The position numbers and the translations under genes are program-made. DNA of 64,000 nt. Origin: Chitinibacter fontanus (lineage in GTDB: Bacteria; Pseudomonadota; Gammaproteobacteria; Burkholderiales; Chitinibacteraceae). Numbering within the stretch: the first letter of the stretch is position 1; the number at the start of each line of letters is the position of its first letter. The notes under the pieces are model-generated. The model was given only the letters and a program-made list of their open reading frames with translations, ran no database searches and was not told where the DNA came from. The stretch spans positions 3,437,665 to 3,501,664 of the forward strand of contig NZ_CP058952.1 in NCBI RefSeq assembly GCF_013423785.1. The letters are read 5' to 3'. Positions 41,280 through 51,734 of this stretch are shown one piece after another.

Positions 41280-42187
41280 GTAATTTGCAACAGCTTGAAG
41301 CTGAGGCGATTCACATTATGCGTGAAGTGGCTGCGAGCTTTGAAAAGCCGTGCATGTTTTACTCCATCGGCAAAGACTCAACTGTGATGCTGCACTTGGC
41401 GAAAAAGGCATTCGCACCCGGGCGGGTGCCTTTTACCCTGCTGCATATCGATACCACGTGGGAATTTGCCGAGATGGCCAAGTTTCGCGACGAATTAGTC
41501 GCCAAAAACCAGCTCGACCTTGAGGTTTACATTAACCAAGAGGCTTTGGCGCAAGGCGTGCATCCGGTTGAATCAGGCTCGGTCAAGTACAACGATTTGA
41601 TGAAAACGCAAGCGCTTAAGCAAGCGCTCAAAATTCATCAATACGATGCCGCTTTAGGTGGTGCGCGGCGCGATGAAGAAAAATCTCGCGCCAAAGAGCG
41701 GATTTTTTCCGTGCGTGATGCGCATCAGGTGTGGGACCCGAAAAACCAGCGCCCGGAGTTATGGCAACTGTATAACTCGCAAATTAATCCGGGCGAATCA
41801 GTACGGGTTTTTCCTCTGTCGAATTGGACCGAAATCGACATCTGGCACTACATCCTGAAAGAAAACATTGAACTGGTTTCGCTGTACTTTGCCAAACCAC
41901 GCATGACGTGGATTAGCGACGCGACGGGCCAACCTTTTATTCTGGATGATGATCGCATACGGCCGTATTTAAGCGAAACCGAGCGGCAGAGCTTGGCGCT
42001 GCGCTTGGTACGTTGCCGCACACTGGGTTGCTATCCGCAAACGGGGGCGGTGCTGAGCGCCGCGACCAAGGTCGAAGAAATCATCGCCGAATTGCTGCAA
42101 AGCAAATCCAGCGAGCGAGAAGGGCGCATGCTCGATAAAGATCAGGTGGGCTCGATGGAAAAGAAAAAACGCGAGGGCTATTTCTAA
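41267..42187 (+). CDS. cysD: Sulfate adenylyltransferase subunit 2
   Basis: A 306-residue enzyme that forms adenosine 5'-phosphosulfate from ATP and sulfate, the first step of sulfate assimilation. The PP-loop is [19 protein letters not shown] near residue 32. [45 protein letters not shown] and the C-terminal [10 protein letters not shown] are all characteristic. It normally works with the GTPase CysN, but no cysN follows here. The start lies inside dabA (13-nt overlap), which implies translational coupling to a carbon uptake gene, an unusual arrangement. Confidence 0.94.
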   Translation: MRSLSNLQQLEAEAIHIMREVAASFEKPCMFYSIGKDSTVMLHLAKKAFAPGRVPFTLLHIDTTWEFAEMAKFRDELVAKNQLDLEVYINQEALAQGVHPVESGSVKYNDLMKTQALKQALKIHQYDAALGGARRDEEKSRAKERIFSVRDAHQVWDPKNQRPELWQLYNSQINPGESVRVFPLSNWTEIDIWHYILKENIELVSLYFAKPRMTWISDATGQPFILDDDRIRPYLSETERQSLALRLVRCRTLGCYPQTGAVLSAATKVEEIIAELLQSKSSEREGRMLDKDQVGSMEKKKREGYF

Positions 42188-42216
42188 ATGCCAATTGGTC
42201 AAGCTGTTTGGGGGCT

Positions 42217-43071
42217 ATGAGTGTAGCAATGGCCAAGAGTCAATACGAAGGGCGGCTCGTCGTGGTGGCCAGCCGCCACGACAAGGCTGCGGCGATTGCG
42301 CGGCCGATGCACAAATTGCTAGGTGTCCAGCTTTGGAGCCCACCCGATCTGGATACCGATCAATTTGGCACCTTTAGTGGTGACGTGCCACGCCCCGGCA
42401 CACCGATAGAAATGCTGCGCGCCAAAATTGCGCTCTGCCGTCGACTTTTTCCAAACCCGATTATGCTCGCCAGTGAAGGCGCATATAGCCAGCACCCCAT
42501 CTTTCCCAGCTTAGGTTTGGCGCAGGAATGGATGATGTGGGACGACGCCGACAATGGCTTGGTGCTGATCGAGCATAAAACGCGCATCACCCCGTTTTAC
42601 TACGCCACGCGCCTTGAATCGAGTGAGCAACTTGCGCCGCAATTAGAGCGCTGTGGTTGGCCGAAGCTGGCGGTAACCCTGCATGCCGCCGATTTGAATG
42701 TGCCAAGTTTTAAAGGCCTGCGCGCTACAGCTGAAATTGAACACGCGCTCGCGCATTTACAAGGCCTTGGCGCACAGCAAATTCAACTCGCCACCGATAT
42801 GCGCGCGCATCTGCACCCTCCGCGCCAGCGCACGCTGCGGCATTTGGCGGCTAGATTAGCCCGCCGCGTGCGAACGGCTTGCCCGCAATGTCAGCAATTG
42901 GGATTTGGTGCGCGCTTTTGCGAGACAGGCCTAGCCTGCAGTGACTGCAATACCCCGAGCCAGCAACTCAAAATGCGCGGCGTGCGTTGCGAACACTGCG
43001 GCTATGGCCACGCTAGCTGGCAGGCCAGCGGCTACGCAGACCCGTACTACTGCACATATTGCAATCCCTAG
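42217..43071 (+). CDS. DUF6671-like protein with C-terminal zinc-ribbon cysteines
   Basis: A 284-residue cytoplasmic protein of unknown function. The N-terminal part contains VVVASRHDKAAAIARPMHKL and the middle FPNPIMLASEGAYSQHP, with many acidic and His residues (WDDADNGLVLIEHKTR). The C-terminal 65 residues hold four CxxC pairs (CPQC, CSDC, CEHC, CTYC) plus a further Cys, enough for two zinc knuckles. The start at 42217 is close to GGGG; another ATG at 42229 is possible. It begins 29 bp after cysD, as the last gene of the dab-cysD operon. The family name is from memory, not from a search. Confidence 0.75.
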   Translation: MSVAMAKSQYEGRLVVVASRHDKAAAIARPMHKLLGVQLWSPPDLDTDQFGTFSGDVPRPGTPIEMLRAKIALCRRLFPNPIMLASEGAYSQHPIFPSLGLAQEWMMWDDADNGLVLIEHKTRITPFYYATRLESSEQLAPQLERCGWPKLAVTLHAADLNVPSFKGLRATAEIEHALAHLQGLGAQQIQLATDMRAHLHPPRQRTLRHLAARLARRVRTACPQCQQLGFGARFCETGLACSDCNTPSQQLKMRGVRCEHCGYGHASWQASGYADPYYCTYCNP

Positions 43072-43290
43072 CCAATCTGCAAACATGTTTTGAGGGTAGA
43101 AAATGAGAAATGCAGATCGATAACAAGCACTGTCTTGCTATATTTGAATCGCCCCATCACTCCTAGACACTTACACTTCGTGCGTGAGCATCCTGATCAC
43201 TGCACGTAAATGATTACATAGTGGCTTATTACTAGTTCATTGAGACTCTAAGCGTCACATTGATGTCCACAGCCTTAATTGATAAACATG

Positions 43291-44512
<1,222 letters not shown>

Positions 44513-44520
44513 CTAATCAG

Positions 44521-44546
44521 GTGGCCAAATTCAGTGTGCCACTACA
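44521..44546 (-). repeat. IS right terminal inverted repeat
   Basis: Reads TGTAGTGG, then TTTGGCCAC at its inner end, on the minus strand and mirrors the left end. It is immediately followed by permease coding sequence. Confidence 0.88.
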
Positions 44547-44636
44547 TTTGCCGTCGCTAGTGTCTTGTATGTGGTCGTGATTATCGCGCTACAGCGAATT
44601 GGTCATCGGCTCGGGCAAGCGGGGTGGCCAACATGA
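44547..44636 (+). pseudogene. C-terminal remnant of an amino acid ABC transporter permease
   Basis: Twenty-nine codons directly after the IS end encode a membrane helix and basic tail (FAVASVLYVVVIIALQRIGH) and stop at TGA 44634-44636. That stop overlaps the ATG of the next permease, the usual junction in HisQ/HisM or GltJ/GltK pairs. There is no start codon or upstream part, and the sequence left of the IS does not encode it. The gene was cut by the IS and the rest lost. Confidence 0.82.
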
Positions 44637-45307
44637 ACTGGACTGTCATTAGTGATAACTGGCTGTTTTTCTTGGTCGGTGCCTATCCGTATGGCCCACT
44701 GGGCGGTCTGCTGCTAACACTCTTGTTGGCAGTAGGGGCGGGTATTCTGGCTACCCTACTGGGTATAGGCTGGGGGCTATCTTTAACATTGACCTCTGGG
44801 CATATACATCGGCTCTTGCAGTCAGTTTGCGAGGTTTTACGCGCCATACCGGTGCTGCTACTGATGTTCTGGTGTTTTTTTCTATTGCCGATTGTGTTTG
44901 GAATCGATGTACCCGGGGTACTGACCGTGATCGCGGCGCTGGCCTTGGTGTCGGGAGCTTATCTGGCCTACGCCATGGCGGCGGGGATTGCGGCGGTTCC
45001 GGCCGGGCAATGGGAGGCTGCGCAGGCAAGTGGTTTAAGCCAGCGGCAAACTTTGCGCTGGGTCGTGTTGCCGCAAGCGTTACGAATAGTGCAGCCTTCG
45101 TTTGTAAACCAATGGGTCACTTTAGTGAAAGACACCTCGCTGGCGTATATTGTGGGCGTGGCGGAATTTACCTTTGTCGCCAATCAAGTTAATAGCCGCG
45201 AGCAAGTATATCCTCTTGAAGTATTCGGCTTTATCGCACTGGTTTATCTGCTGCTGTGCAGCGCCGTGCAAGCTCTGGGTCAGCGTTTGCTGGTCAAGCC
45301 CAGCTAG
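44633..45307 (+). CDS. Polar amino acid ABC transporter permease
   Basis: A 224-residue inner-membrane subunit of the HisM/GlnP family. The EAA loop that contacts the ATPase reads QWEAAQASGLSQRQTLRWVV followed by LPQALRIVQPSFVNQW. The stretch LVKDTSLAYIVGVAEF is also diagnostic. GGGGTGG precedes the ATG at 5 nt. It was the second permease of a pair whose first member is now truncated, and no binding protein or ATPase gene is nearby. The two following C-S lyase genes suggest cystine or another sulfur amino acid as substrate. It is probably non-functional unless partners exist elsewhere. Confidence 0.88.
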   Translation: MNWTVISDNWLFFLVGAYPYGPLGGLLLTLLLAVGAGILATLLGIGWGLSLTLTSGHIHRLLQSVCEVLRAIPVLLLMFWCFFLLPIVFGIDVPGVLTVIAALALVSGAYLAYAMAAGIAAVPAGQWEAAQASGLSQRQTLRWVVLPQALRIVQPSFVNQWVTLVKDTSLAYIVGVAEFTFVANQVNSREQVYPLEVFGFIALVYLLLCSAVQALGQRLLVKPS

Positions 45308-45318
45308 GAGATTAATGC

Positions 45319-46452
45319 ATGCAATTAGCCACCCAATTTGCCCATGCTGGGCTACAAACCGACCCGCAAACCGGCGCAATTAGTACGCCGATTTATCAAA
45401 CAGCCACTTTTGCGCATCCGGCTATTGGCCAAAGCACTGGCTTTGATTACAGCCGATCTGCAAATCCAACCCGCCTTGCGCTCGAACAAGCGATTGCGCG
45501 GGCTGAGGGCGGCAGCGCGGCGTTTGCTTTTGCCAGTGGTCTGGCCGCCTTATCGACCTTGTTTAGTTTATTTAGCCAAGGCGATCACCTAATCGTATCT
45601 GAGGGCTGTTATGGCGGCACTTACCGCTTGCTCGATCAAATCTTTGCGCGCTTTGGTATTTCGGTGACGTATGTGCCTGTATATGAGGCAGGGGCTTATG
45701 CTGCTGCCATTACCCCCCAAACCAAAGCCATTTTAATTGAATCGGTTTCCAATCCTTGCTTGCAAGTGCCCGACTTTGCCGCGCTGCTGGCCTTGAAACA
45801 GCAGCACGATCTGTTGCTCTTGGTCGATAACACGTTTTTAACGCCATATTGGTTTCGGCCGCTAGAGCAAGGCGCGGATGTGGTCATTCATTCGGCCTCG
45901 AAATTTATCGCCGGGCATAACGACACGATTGCTGGCTTGCTGGCCGTGCGTGAGCCAGAATTGGCCGCGCGCGTGGGCTATTTGCAAAATGCGATTGGCG
46001 CAACTTTGGGCGCGCAGGATGCATGGCTGACTATGCGCGGGATGAAAACGCTGGCTCTGCGGCTGGCTGCGCAGCAAGCTAATGCGCTGGCCATTGCGCA
46101 ATTTTTGCAGCAGCAAACTGGGGTGCGCTACGTGTTGTTTCCCGGCTTGCCGAGCGATAGCCAGCATCAGAAAATTCAGCAGTTTTCGTCTGGCTTTGGC
46201 GCGGTGTTGTCATTTGCGGTTACTGATACCGCCTTAGTGGAGCAGATTATTTCCCGGCTGCAATTGATCTCATACGCCGAAAGTCTTGGTGGGGTAGAAA
46301 GCCTAATTACTGTGCCAGAAATTCAAACGCACGCCAATTTAAGCGTGGCCGAGCGCGAACGCTTGGGGGTCAGCGATACATTATTGCGCCTCTCGGTGGG
46401 GATTGAAGCACTCGATGATTTGCTGGCTGATTTGGCACAGGCACTGGCTTGA
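45319..46452 (+). CDS. Trans-sulfuration family PLP enzyme (cystathionine gamma-synthase/beta-lyase/gamma-lyase type)
   Basis: A 377-residue MetB/MetC-family protein. It begins LATQFAHAGLQTDPQTGAIS, contains the PLP-contact DYSRSANPTRLALEQAIA, LVDNTFLTPYW, and the PLP Lys in HSASKFIAGHNDTIAG. The C-terminal segment ESLGGVESLITVP matches the family. Whether it splits or makes cystathionine or removes H2S from cysteine cannot be decided from sequence alone. It starts 11 bp after the permease stop, so uptake and breakdown of a sulfur amino acid are probably linked. Confidence 0.88.
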   Translation: MQLATQFAHAGLQTDPQTGAISTPIYQTATFAHPAIGQSTGFDYSRSANPTRLALEQAIARAEGGSAAFAFASGLAALSTLFSLFSQGDHLIVSEGCYGGTYRLLDQIFARFGISVTYVPVYEAGAYAAAITPQTKAILIESVSNPCLQVPDFAALLALKQQHDLLLLVDNTFLTPYWFRPLEQGADVVIHSASKFIAGHNDTIAGLLAVREPELAARVGYLQNAIGATLGAQDAWLTMRGMKTLALRLAAQQANALAIAQFLQQQTGVRYVLFPGLPSDSQHQKIQQFSSGFGAVLSFAVTDTALVEQIISRLQLISYAESLGGVESLITVPEIQTHANLSVAERERLGVSDTLLRLSVGIEALDDLLADLAQALA

Positions 46453-46539
46453 GCTTTAGCCTGATAGGCTGAGCGCGCTGCGCTGAGTAAATACAAATAG
46501 CAATAAAGTAGGCGCGATAGTGCCGAACAAGGAATGAGC

Positions 46540-47673
46540 ATGAGTTTTGATAACATCATCGATCGCAGCGGCACAGCGAGTGTGAAGTGGGATAAATATC
46601 GCGGGCAGGATGTCTTGCCGCTGTGGGTGGCCGATATGGATTTTGCTGCGCCCGATTCCGTATTAGCCGCCTTGCATCAGCGTATTGATCACGGCGTACT
46701 GGGCTACACCAATCCACCAGATTCGCTGGTTGAGGCGGTACAGCAATATGCTCGTCGCCACTATCAGTGGGAGATTGCCGCCGACTGGATCGTTTGGCTG
46801 CCCGGCTTGGTACAGGGGCTCAATCTAGCGTGCCGAGCGGCAGGGCAGGCGGGGGACGCGGTGATTACTGCCACGCCGGTGTATCCGCCATTTTTGCGCG
46901 CCCCCAGTTTATCGAGCCGTGAGCTGATTACCGTGCCGTTGGTAGAGGGGCAGGATGGTCGCTGGGAATGGGACTTTGCCGCCTTTGAGGCGGCGATTAC
47001 GCCGCAAACCAAACTGCTATTGCTGTGCCACCCGCATAATCCGGTGGGGCGGGCGTGGAACCGCGACGAGCTAAATACCCTGCTGGGTATTGCCCGCAAG
47101 CATAAGCTGATTGTTTGCTCGGACGAGATACACTGCGATTTACTGCTCGATGAGGGTTTGACCCATTTACCGTTTGCGGCACTCGATGCTGAGTTTGCCC
47201 AGCAAACAATCACGCTGTACGCGCCGTCAAAGACCTGGAATTTACCCGGCTTGGGCTGCGCCTTTGCCGTCATTCCCAATCCCGCGCTGCGAGCCCGATT
47301 CCGCCGTGAAATGGCCGGTCTAGTGCCTTCAGTTAATCTGCTCGGCTATATTGGTGCCGAAGCGGCATATCGCGATGAGAGTACTTGGCACGCCGAGCTA
47401 ATCGCCACCTTGCGAATCAATCGCCAGTTACTCGCCGACGCCTTTGCTGGTTCGCGCTTACGAATCACCTTCCCTGAAGCCACCTACTTGGCATGGATCG
47501 ATGCTCGCGATATCCATCCCACCAATCCCTTGCCGATCTTCGAGGCGCATGGCGTCGGTTTATCGGATGGTGCTGATTTTGGTTTTCCGGGTTGGGTTCG
47601 AATCAACTTTGGCTGCCCCAGCGCAACATTGCAGCAAGCGATGCAGCGCTTAACTCCATTGCTATCTAGGTAA
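46540..47673 (+). CDS. MalY/PatB family PLP-dependent C-S beta-lyase
   Basis: A 377-residue fold-type I aminotransferase-like enzyme. It has the PatB/MalY opening (VKWDKYRGQDVLPLWVADMD), the LLLCHPHNPVGRAW loop, SDEIHCDLL and the PLP Lys in APSKTWNLPGLG. Such enzymes cleave cystathionine or cysteine conjugates to a thiol, pyruvate and ammonia. The start is set at 46540 because AAGGA lies 6 nt upstream; the ATG at 46534 overlaps that site. It completes the operon begun by the truncated permease. Confidence 0.9.
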   Translation: MSFDNIIDRSGTASVKWDKYRGQDVLPLWVADMDFAAPDSVLAALHQRIDHGVLGYTNPPDSLVEAVQQYARRHYQWEIAADWIVWLPGLVQGLNLACRAAGQAGDAVITATPVYPPFLRAPSLSSRELITVPLVEGQDGRWEWDFAAFEAAITPQTKLLLLCHPHNPVGRAWNRDELNTLLGIARKHKLIVCSDEIHCDLLLDEGLTHLPFAALDAEFAQQTITLYAPSKTWNLPGLGCAFAVIPNPALRARFRREMAGLVPSVNLLGYIGAEAAYRDESTWHAELIATLRINRQLLADAFAGSRLRITFPEATYLAWIDARDIHPTNPLPIFEAHGVGLSDGADFGFPGWVRINFGCPSATLQQAMQRLTPLLSR

Positions 47674-47941
47674 GCTTGCATTAATATTATGGAAGCAATT
47701 GATATTTAAGCTAAATTTGAATTTCATGTCATTTTTTATTTTGTACTTGAATCTAGAAAAATGAGAATTGTTTTTAATATTAAGCAATTACTGAGTGTGT
47801 TTAGTCGTCGTTTTACTTAGGTGAAATTGATTCTTATTGCTACCACTTGTTTGAGCTACGACAAGAATTGCCTATTTCAAATTGCCAGAACTAGATCACG
47901 GGTCATGCTGAAGTAATCGCTTATCGGGCTGAGCCATCCTG

Positions 47942-48832
47942 ATGGATATTTCATGCAGTCAAATTCTGGATGCATTGCAAGCACAGATAGCAGTGATTGA
48001 TGCAAACGGGGCAATTTGCTACGTCAATCAGGCGTGGCGTGATTTCGCAAGCAGCAATGGCATGTCCGCAGATTATGAATGGGAAGGCAACAATTATTTG
48101 GCGGCCTGCAAAATCGGCAGCACTGATGAGGGTTTGCAAGCCGCCAATTTAATTGAGGACGTAATATCTGGGCTGCGTGATGAGGCCTATTTGGAATACC
48201 CCTGTCACAGCCCAACAATGCGGCGCTGGTTTATGATGCATGTAGCGATAATCCCATCCACACCGCTGTGCGTAATTTCTCATCACAATATTACTGATCG
48301 CAAATTAATCGAAGAAAAAGTAGAAGAGTTGTCACTGCACGACCCCTTAACAGGCTTGGGGAATCGGCGGCTTTTTCTGCAAGAATCGCATCGGCAGTGG
48401 CTTCACAACCAACGCTATCACACAGGCATGAGCGTGCTAATGATCGATATTGATCATTTCAAAATCTATAACGATTACTTCGGTCATTTGGCCGGAGATC
48501 AGTGCCTGATTGCAGTAGCAGACGTAATCCAGTCCAATGCTCATCGGCCGGATGATGTGGCAATTCGATTCGGTGGCGAGGAGTTTTTATTGCTGCTTGG
48601 ACAAACTGATGCCCCCTCGGCGCTGCTTGTGGCTGAAAAAATTCAAGCGGGCATCATGGCCTTACCTTTGCACACGCCAGCGAATGGGCCGATCACCGTT
48701 AGCATTGGCATCGCCAGTGCCCGCCCAAGCTCACTCAGCGAAGCGAATCGGCTGGTCGATTTAGCCGACAAGCAGTTGTATTTGGCTAAAGAGTCGGGGC
48801 GCAATTGCTGCAAAATTACGCATCCAAGCTAG
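47942..48832 (+). CDS. PAS-GGDEF diguanylate cyclase
   Basis: A 296-residue soluble protein. Residues 8-122 form a PAS-like sensor (AQIAVIDANGAICYVNQAWR, ending VISHHNITDRK). A short coiled linker leads to GGDEF at about 128-290, with DPLTGLGNRR, IDIDHFKIYNDYFGH and the active-site motif GGEEF at 211-215. An RxxD inhibitory site (RPDD) lies exactly five residues before GGEEF, so product inhibition is expected. It makes c-di-GMP. It stands alone, with a 268-bp AT-rich leader in which I see no clear promoter. Confidence 0.92.
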   Translation: MDISCSQILDALQAQIAVIDANGAICYVNQAWRDFASSNGMSADYEWEGNNYLAACKIGSTDEGLQAANLIEDVISGLRDEAYLEYPCHSPTMRRWFMMHVAIIPSTPLCVISHHNITDRKLIEEKVEELSLHDPLTGLGNRRLFLQESHRQWLHNQRYHTGMSVLMIDIDHFKIYNDYFGHLAGDQCLIAVADVIQSNAHRPDDVAIRFGGEEFLLLLGQTDAPSALLVAEKIQAGIMALPLHTPANGPITVSIGIASARPSSLSEANRLVDLADKQLYLAKESGRNCCKITHPS

Positions 48833-48843
48833 CGCTTCATTTT

Positions 48844-48874
48844 GAAAAACGGCAAAGCGCTGTGGCTTTGCCGT
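48844..48874 (-). terminator. Terminator of the sulfate transport operon
   Basis: An 11-bp stem (AACGGCAAAGC with its complement), 6-nt loop. On the minus strand it ends in TTTTT. It lies between the convergent diguanylate cyclase and cysA genes. Confidence 0.85.
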
Positions 48875-48892
48875 TGTGACTATGCCCAAAAT

Positions 48893-49936
48893 TTAAACCG
48901 TAGCGTAAACCTTGGCTTCGCGAGGAATCAAATACACGGTCTCTGCCACTTGCCAAGCACCTTCTTGCTGACGCTCGCGGGTTAATTCCACTTCCACCAC
49001 ATCATGATCTGGCACTTCGACTTCGAGACGCACGGTGGCGCCAAGCAAGCGGATGTGAGTGATCGTGCCACTAATGGCACCTGGCGTGGCAATCCGGCTC
49101 AAGTCGATCTCATGCGGGCGCACATACACCGTGGCGTGTTCACTCGCCTCGCTGGCGGCAAACTTAGCGCTACCCACTTGCGCCCAGCCTTCGTGTACAC
49201 GTGATTGGAATAGATTTACGTCGCCGAGGAACTGGTAAACAAACGGGCTGGCCGGTGTGTCATACACCTCGCTCGGAGAGCCAATTTGTTCGATCTGACC
49301 TTTGTTCATTACCACCACGCGGTCGGCGACCTCCAGTGCTTCTTCCTGGTCGTGCGTTACAAACACCGATGTCACATGAATTTCATCGTGCAAGCGACGC
49401 AGCCAGCGGCGCAATTCTTTACGCACTTTGGTATCAAGCGCACCAAATGGCTCATCGAGTAGCAGGACTTTAGGCTCAACCGCCAATGCGCGCGCCAAGG
49501 CAATGCGCTGACGTTGGCCGCCAGAGAGTTGCGCAGGGTAGCGATCAGCTAACCAGTCGAGCTGCACCAGTTGCAGCAAATCATGGACTTTGCGCTTGAT
49601 TTCGGCATCCGATGGGCGGGTTGCTTTCGGACGAACTCGCAGGCCAAAGGCGACGTTTTCAAATACCGTCATATGGCGGAAGAGGGCATAGTGCTGAAAT
49701 ACAAAGCCCACTTGGCGTTCACGCACATGCCGCTCGGTAGTATCTTCACCATGAAACAGAATTTGCCCAGAATCCGGGGTTTCCAAGCCAGCAATCACAC
49801 GCAGCAAGGATGTTTTACCGCAGCCTGATGGGCCGAGCAGTGCGACCAGTTCACCCGACTCTACATTCAGGCTCAGGTTATTCAGTGCTTTAAATTCGCC
49901 AAAGGTTTTGACGATATTACGAATTTCGATACTCAT
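48893..49936 (-). CDS. cysA: Sulfate/thiosulfate import ATP-binding protein
   Basis: A 347-residue ABC ATPase that powers sulfate uptake. Walker A is [20 protein letters not shown] near residue 34, the signature [15 protein letters not shown] near 133 and Walker [13 protein letters not shown]. The C-terminal TOBE-like regulatory domain has [12 protein letters not shown]. It is the last gene of sbp-cysT-cysW-cysA, with 3 bp to cysW. Confidence 0.95.
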   Translation of the reverse strand: MSIEIRNIVKTFGEFKALNNLSLNVESGELVALLGPSGCGKTSLLRVIAGLETPDSGQILFHGEDTTERHVRERQVGFVFQHYALFRHMTVFENVAFGLRVRPKATRPSDAEIKRKVHDLLQLVQLDWLADRYPAQLSGGQRQRIALARALAVEPKVLLLDEPFGALDTKVRKELRRWLRRLHDEIHVTSVFVTHDQEEALEVADRVVVMNKGQIEQIGSPSEVYDTPASPFVYQFLGDVNLFQSRVHEGWAQVGSAKFAASEASEHATVYVRPHEIDLSRIATPGAISGTITHIRLLGATVRLEVEVPDHDVVEVELTRERQQEGAWQVAETVYLIPREAKVYATV

Positions 49937-49939
49937 GGT

Positions 49940-50815
49940 TTATTCCTCAGTCGCATGTTTGCGATCTTCAATCGCTTGCTGTTCGGTGCGCCATTCCACA
50001 TAGCTCTTCAAGGCCAGCGTCAATAAGGCCAGCAAGGCCAAAATCGAGGCGCAAGCAAAGGCGGCGACAAAGTTGTATTCGTTGTACAGAATCTCGACAT
50101 GGAGCGGAATGGTATTGGTCAAGCCACGAATATGGCCGGAAACCACCGATACCGCACCAAACTCACCCATTGCACGGGCATTGGCCAAAATCACGCCATA
50201 CAACAAGCCCCATTTAATGTTGGGCAAGGTTACATGCCAGAAGGTTTGCCAACCCGAAGCACCCAAGACCAGTGCAGCTTGCTCTTCATCAGAGCCTTGC
50301 GCTTCCATCAGCGGAATTAATTCGCGCGCCACAAAAGGGAAAGTGACAAAGATCGTAGCGAGCACAATGCCAGGTACGGCAAAAATGATTTTGATATCGT
50401 GATCAGCTAACCAAGCGCCCCACCAGCCATGTGCGCCAAACAGCAGCACATAGATCAAGCCTGCGACAACAGGGGAAACGGCAAATGGCAAATCGATCAG
50501 TGTTACTAAAATGCTTTTGCCCTTGAAATCAAACTTAGCAATCGCCCACGCTGCCGCAACACCAAACACCAAATTGAGAGGCAGTGAAATCACCGCCACG
50601 ATCAAGGTCAACTTGATGGCAGATACGGCATCACTTTCAACCAAGGCCTCTTTATACAGTGACCAGCCCTGATGTAGCGCTTCGTAAAACACCGATAGTA
50701 AGGGCACAATTAGCAGCAAGCCGATTAACAGCAGAGCCACACCAGTCAGGCTATAGCGCACCCACGCAGACTCGGTGGTGACTACTTTATGATTTACATT
50801 CACGGCGCCGCTCAT
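49940..50815 (-). CDS. cysW: Sulfate/thiosulfate ABC transporter permease CysW
   Basis: A 291-residue inner-membrane protein with six predicted helices. The EAA loop [20 protein letters not shown] followed by [14 protein letters not shown] contacts CysA, and [21 protein letters not shown] is the CysW signature. The start at 50815 overlaps the cysT stop (TAATG), with GGGAGACG upstream; the frame is open to 50851 within cysT. Confidence 0.95.
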   Translation of the reverse strand: MSGAVNVNHKVVTTESAWVRYSLTGVALLLIGLLLIVPLLSVFYEALHQGWSLYKEALVESDAVSAIKLTLIVAVISLPLNLVFGVAAAWAIAKFDFKGKSILVTLIDLPFAVSPVVAGLIYVLLFGAHGWWGAWLADHDIKIIFAVPGIVLATIFVTFPFVARELIPLMEAQGSDEEQAALVLGASGWQTFWHVTLPNIKWGLLYGVILANARAMGEFGAVSVVSGHIRGLTNTIPLHVEILYNEYNFVAAFACASILALLALLTLALKSYVEWRTEQQAIEDRKHATEE

Positions 50816-51648
50816 TATTTGCGTCTCCCAAGGCGTTTGGCCATCCACCATTGCAGGCCATTAATGAGTAGCAACAGGCCAAATGACACCACCAGCATCA
50901 CTACTGCGATCGCGGTCGCGCCCATATAATCGTATTGCTCTAATTTGGAGATAATCATCAGTGGGGTAATTTCTGACTTAAACGGCATATTGCCAGCAAT
51001 AAAAATTACCGAGCCAAACTCGCCAATCGCGCGCGCAAAAGCCAGCGTAAAGCCAGTGAGCAGCGCAGGAAAAATCGTCGGCAAGATGACCTTGCTAAAG
51101 ATTTGCCAGCGCGTCGCACCCAAGCTAGAAGCTGCTTCTTCCAGCTCCTTCTCCATGTCTTCGAGTACCGGTTGCACGGTACGCACGACAAAGGGCAGCG
51201 TGATAAAGGTGAGTGCCAGCACAATGCCTAATGGGGTAAAAGCGACCTTAATGCCGATTTTTTCGAGTGGCTCACCCAGTACGCCATTGGGGGCATACAG
51301 CGTCGCCAACGCGATACCGGCCACGGCGGTGGGCAATGCAAATGGTAAATCTACCAGCGCATCAATAAAGCGTTTACCCGGAAACGGATAGCGCACTAAC
51401 ACCCAAGCAATCAGCAAGCCCACAAATAAGTTAATCAGCGCCGCAATCAGCGAAGCGCCAAAGGTGACTTTATACGTGGCAACAACCCGCGCTTCGGTCA
51501 CGGTGGCCCAGAAACTGCTCCAATCTAGCCCCATCGTTTTGGCGAACAGAGCCGAGAGCGGTAGCAGCACAATCAGCGAGAGATAGAGCAGGCTATAGCC
51601 GAGGGCAAGATTAAAGCCCGGCAAGACACTGCTTTGTTTGAATTTCAT
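50815..51648 (-). CDS. cysT: Sulfate/thiosulfate ABC transporter permease CysT (CysU)
   Basis: A 277-residue permease with six helices. [20 protein letters not shown] and the EAA loop [20 protein letters not shown] then [20 protein letters not shown] identify the family, as does [19 protein letters not shown]. It partners CysW and CysA. An 86-bp gap with a long stem-loop separates it from the binding-protein gene upstream. Confidence 0.95.
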   Translation of the reverse strand: MKFKQSSVLPGFNLALGYSLLYLSLIVLLPLSALFAKTMGLDWSSFWATVTEARVVATYKVTFGASLIAALINLFVGLLIAWVLVRYPFPGKRFIDALVDLPFALPTAVAGIALATLYAPNGVLGEPLEKIGIKVAFTPLGIVLALTFITLPFVVRTVQPVLEDMEKELEEAASSLGATRWQIFSKVILPTIFPALLTGFTLAFARAIGEFGSVIFIAGNMPFKSEITPLMIISKLEQYDYMGATAIAVVMLVVSFGLLLLINGLQWWMAKRLGRRK

Positions 51649-51681
51649 TCCAGATACCTTGTGATATATATCGTCAGCAGG

Positions 51682-51726
51682 GTATTGCCTTCTAGGTCAA
51701 TATTAATAATGGCTAGAAGGCAATAC
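51682..51726 (-). other. Long stem-loop between sbp and cysT
   Basis: GTATTGCCTTCTAG and CTAGAAGGCAATAC are a perfect 14-bp inverted repeat around a 17-nt loop that includes ATTAAT. There is no T run after it on the minus strand. Position suggests it stabilises the binding-protein message against 3' decay so that the binding protein is made in excess over the permease. Confidence 0.65.
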
Positions 51727-51734
51727 GTCGGCGC

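Noticed and set aside
43072..43290. Search for the missing N-terminal part of the ABC permease left of the IS
   Set aside because: All frames contain stops and no membrane-helix coding pattern. The sequence looks like ordinary non-coding DNA after the DUF6671-like gene.
47590..47620. GGGTTCGAATC string that resembles a tRNA T-arm
   Set aside because: It lies inside the MalY/PatB coding region with no cloverleaf around it.
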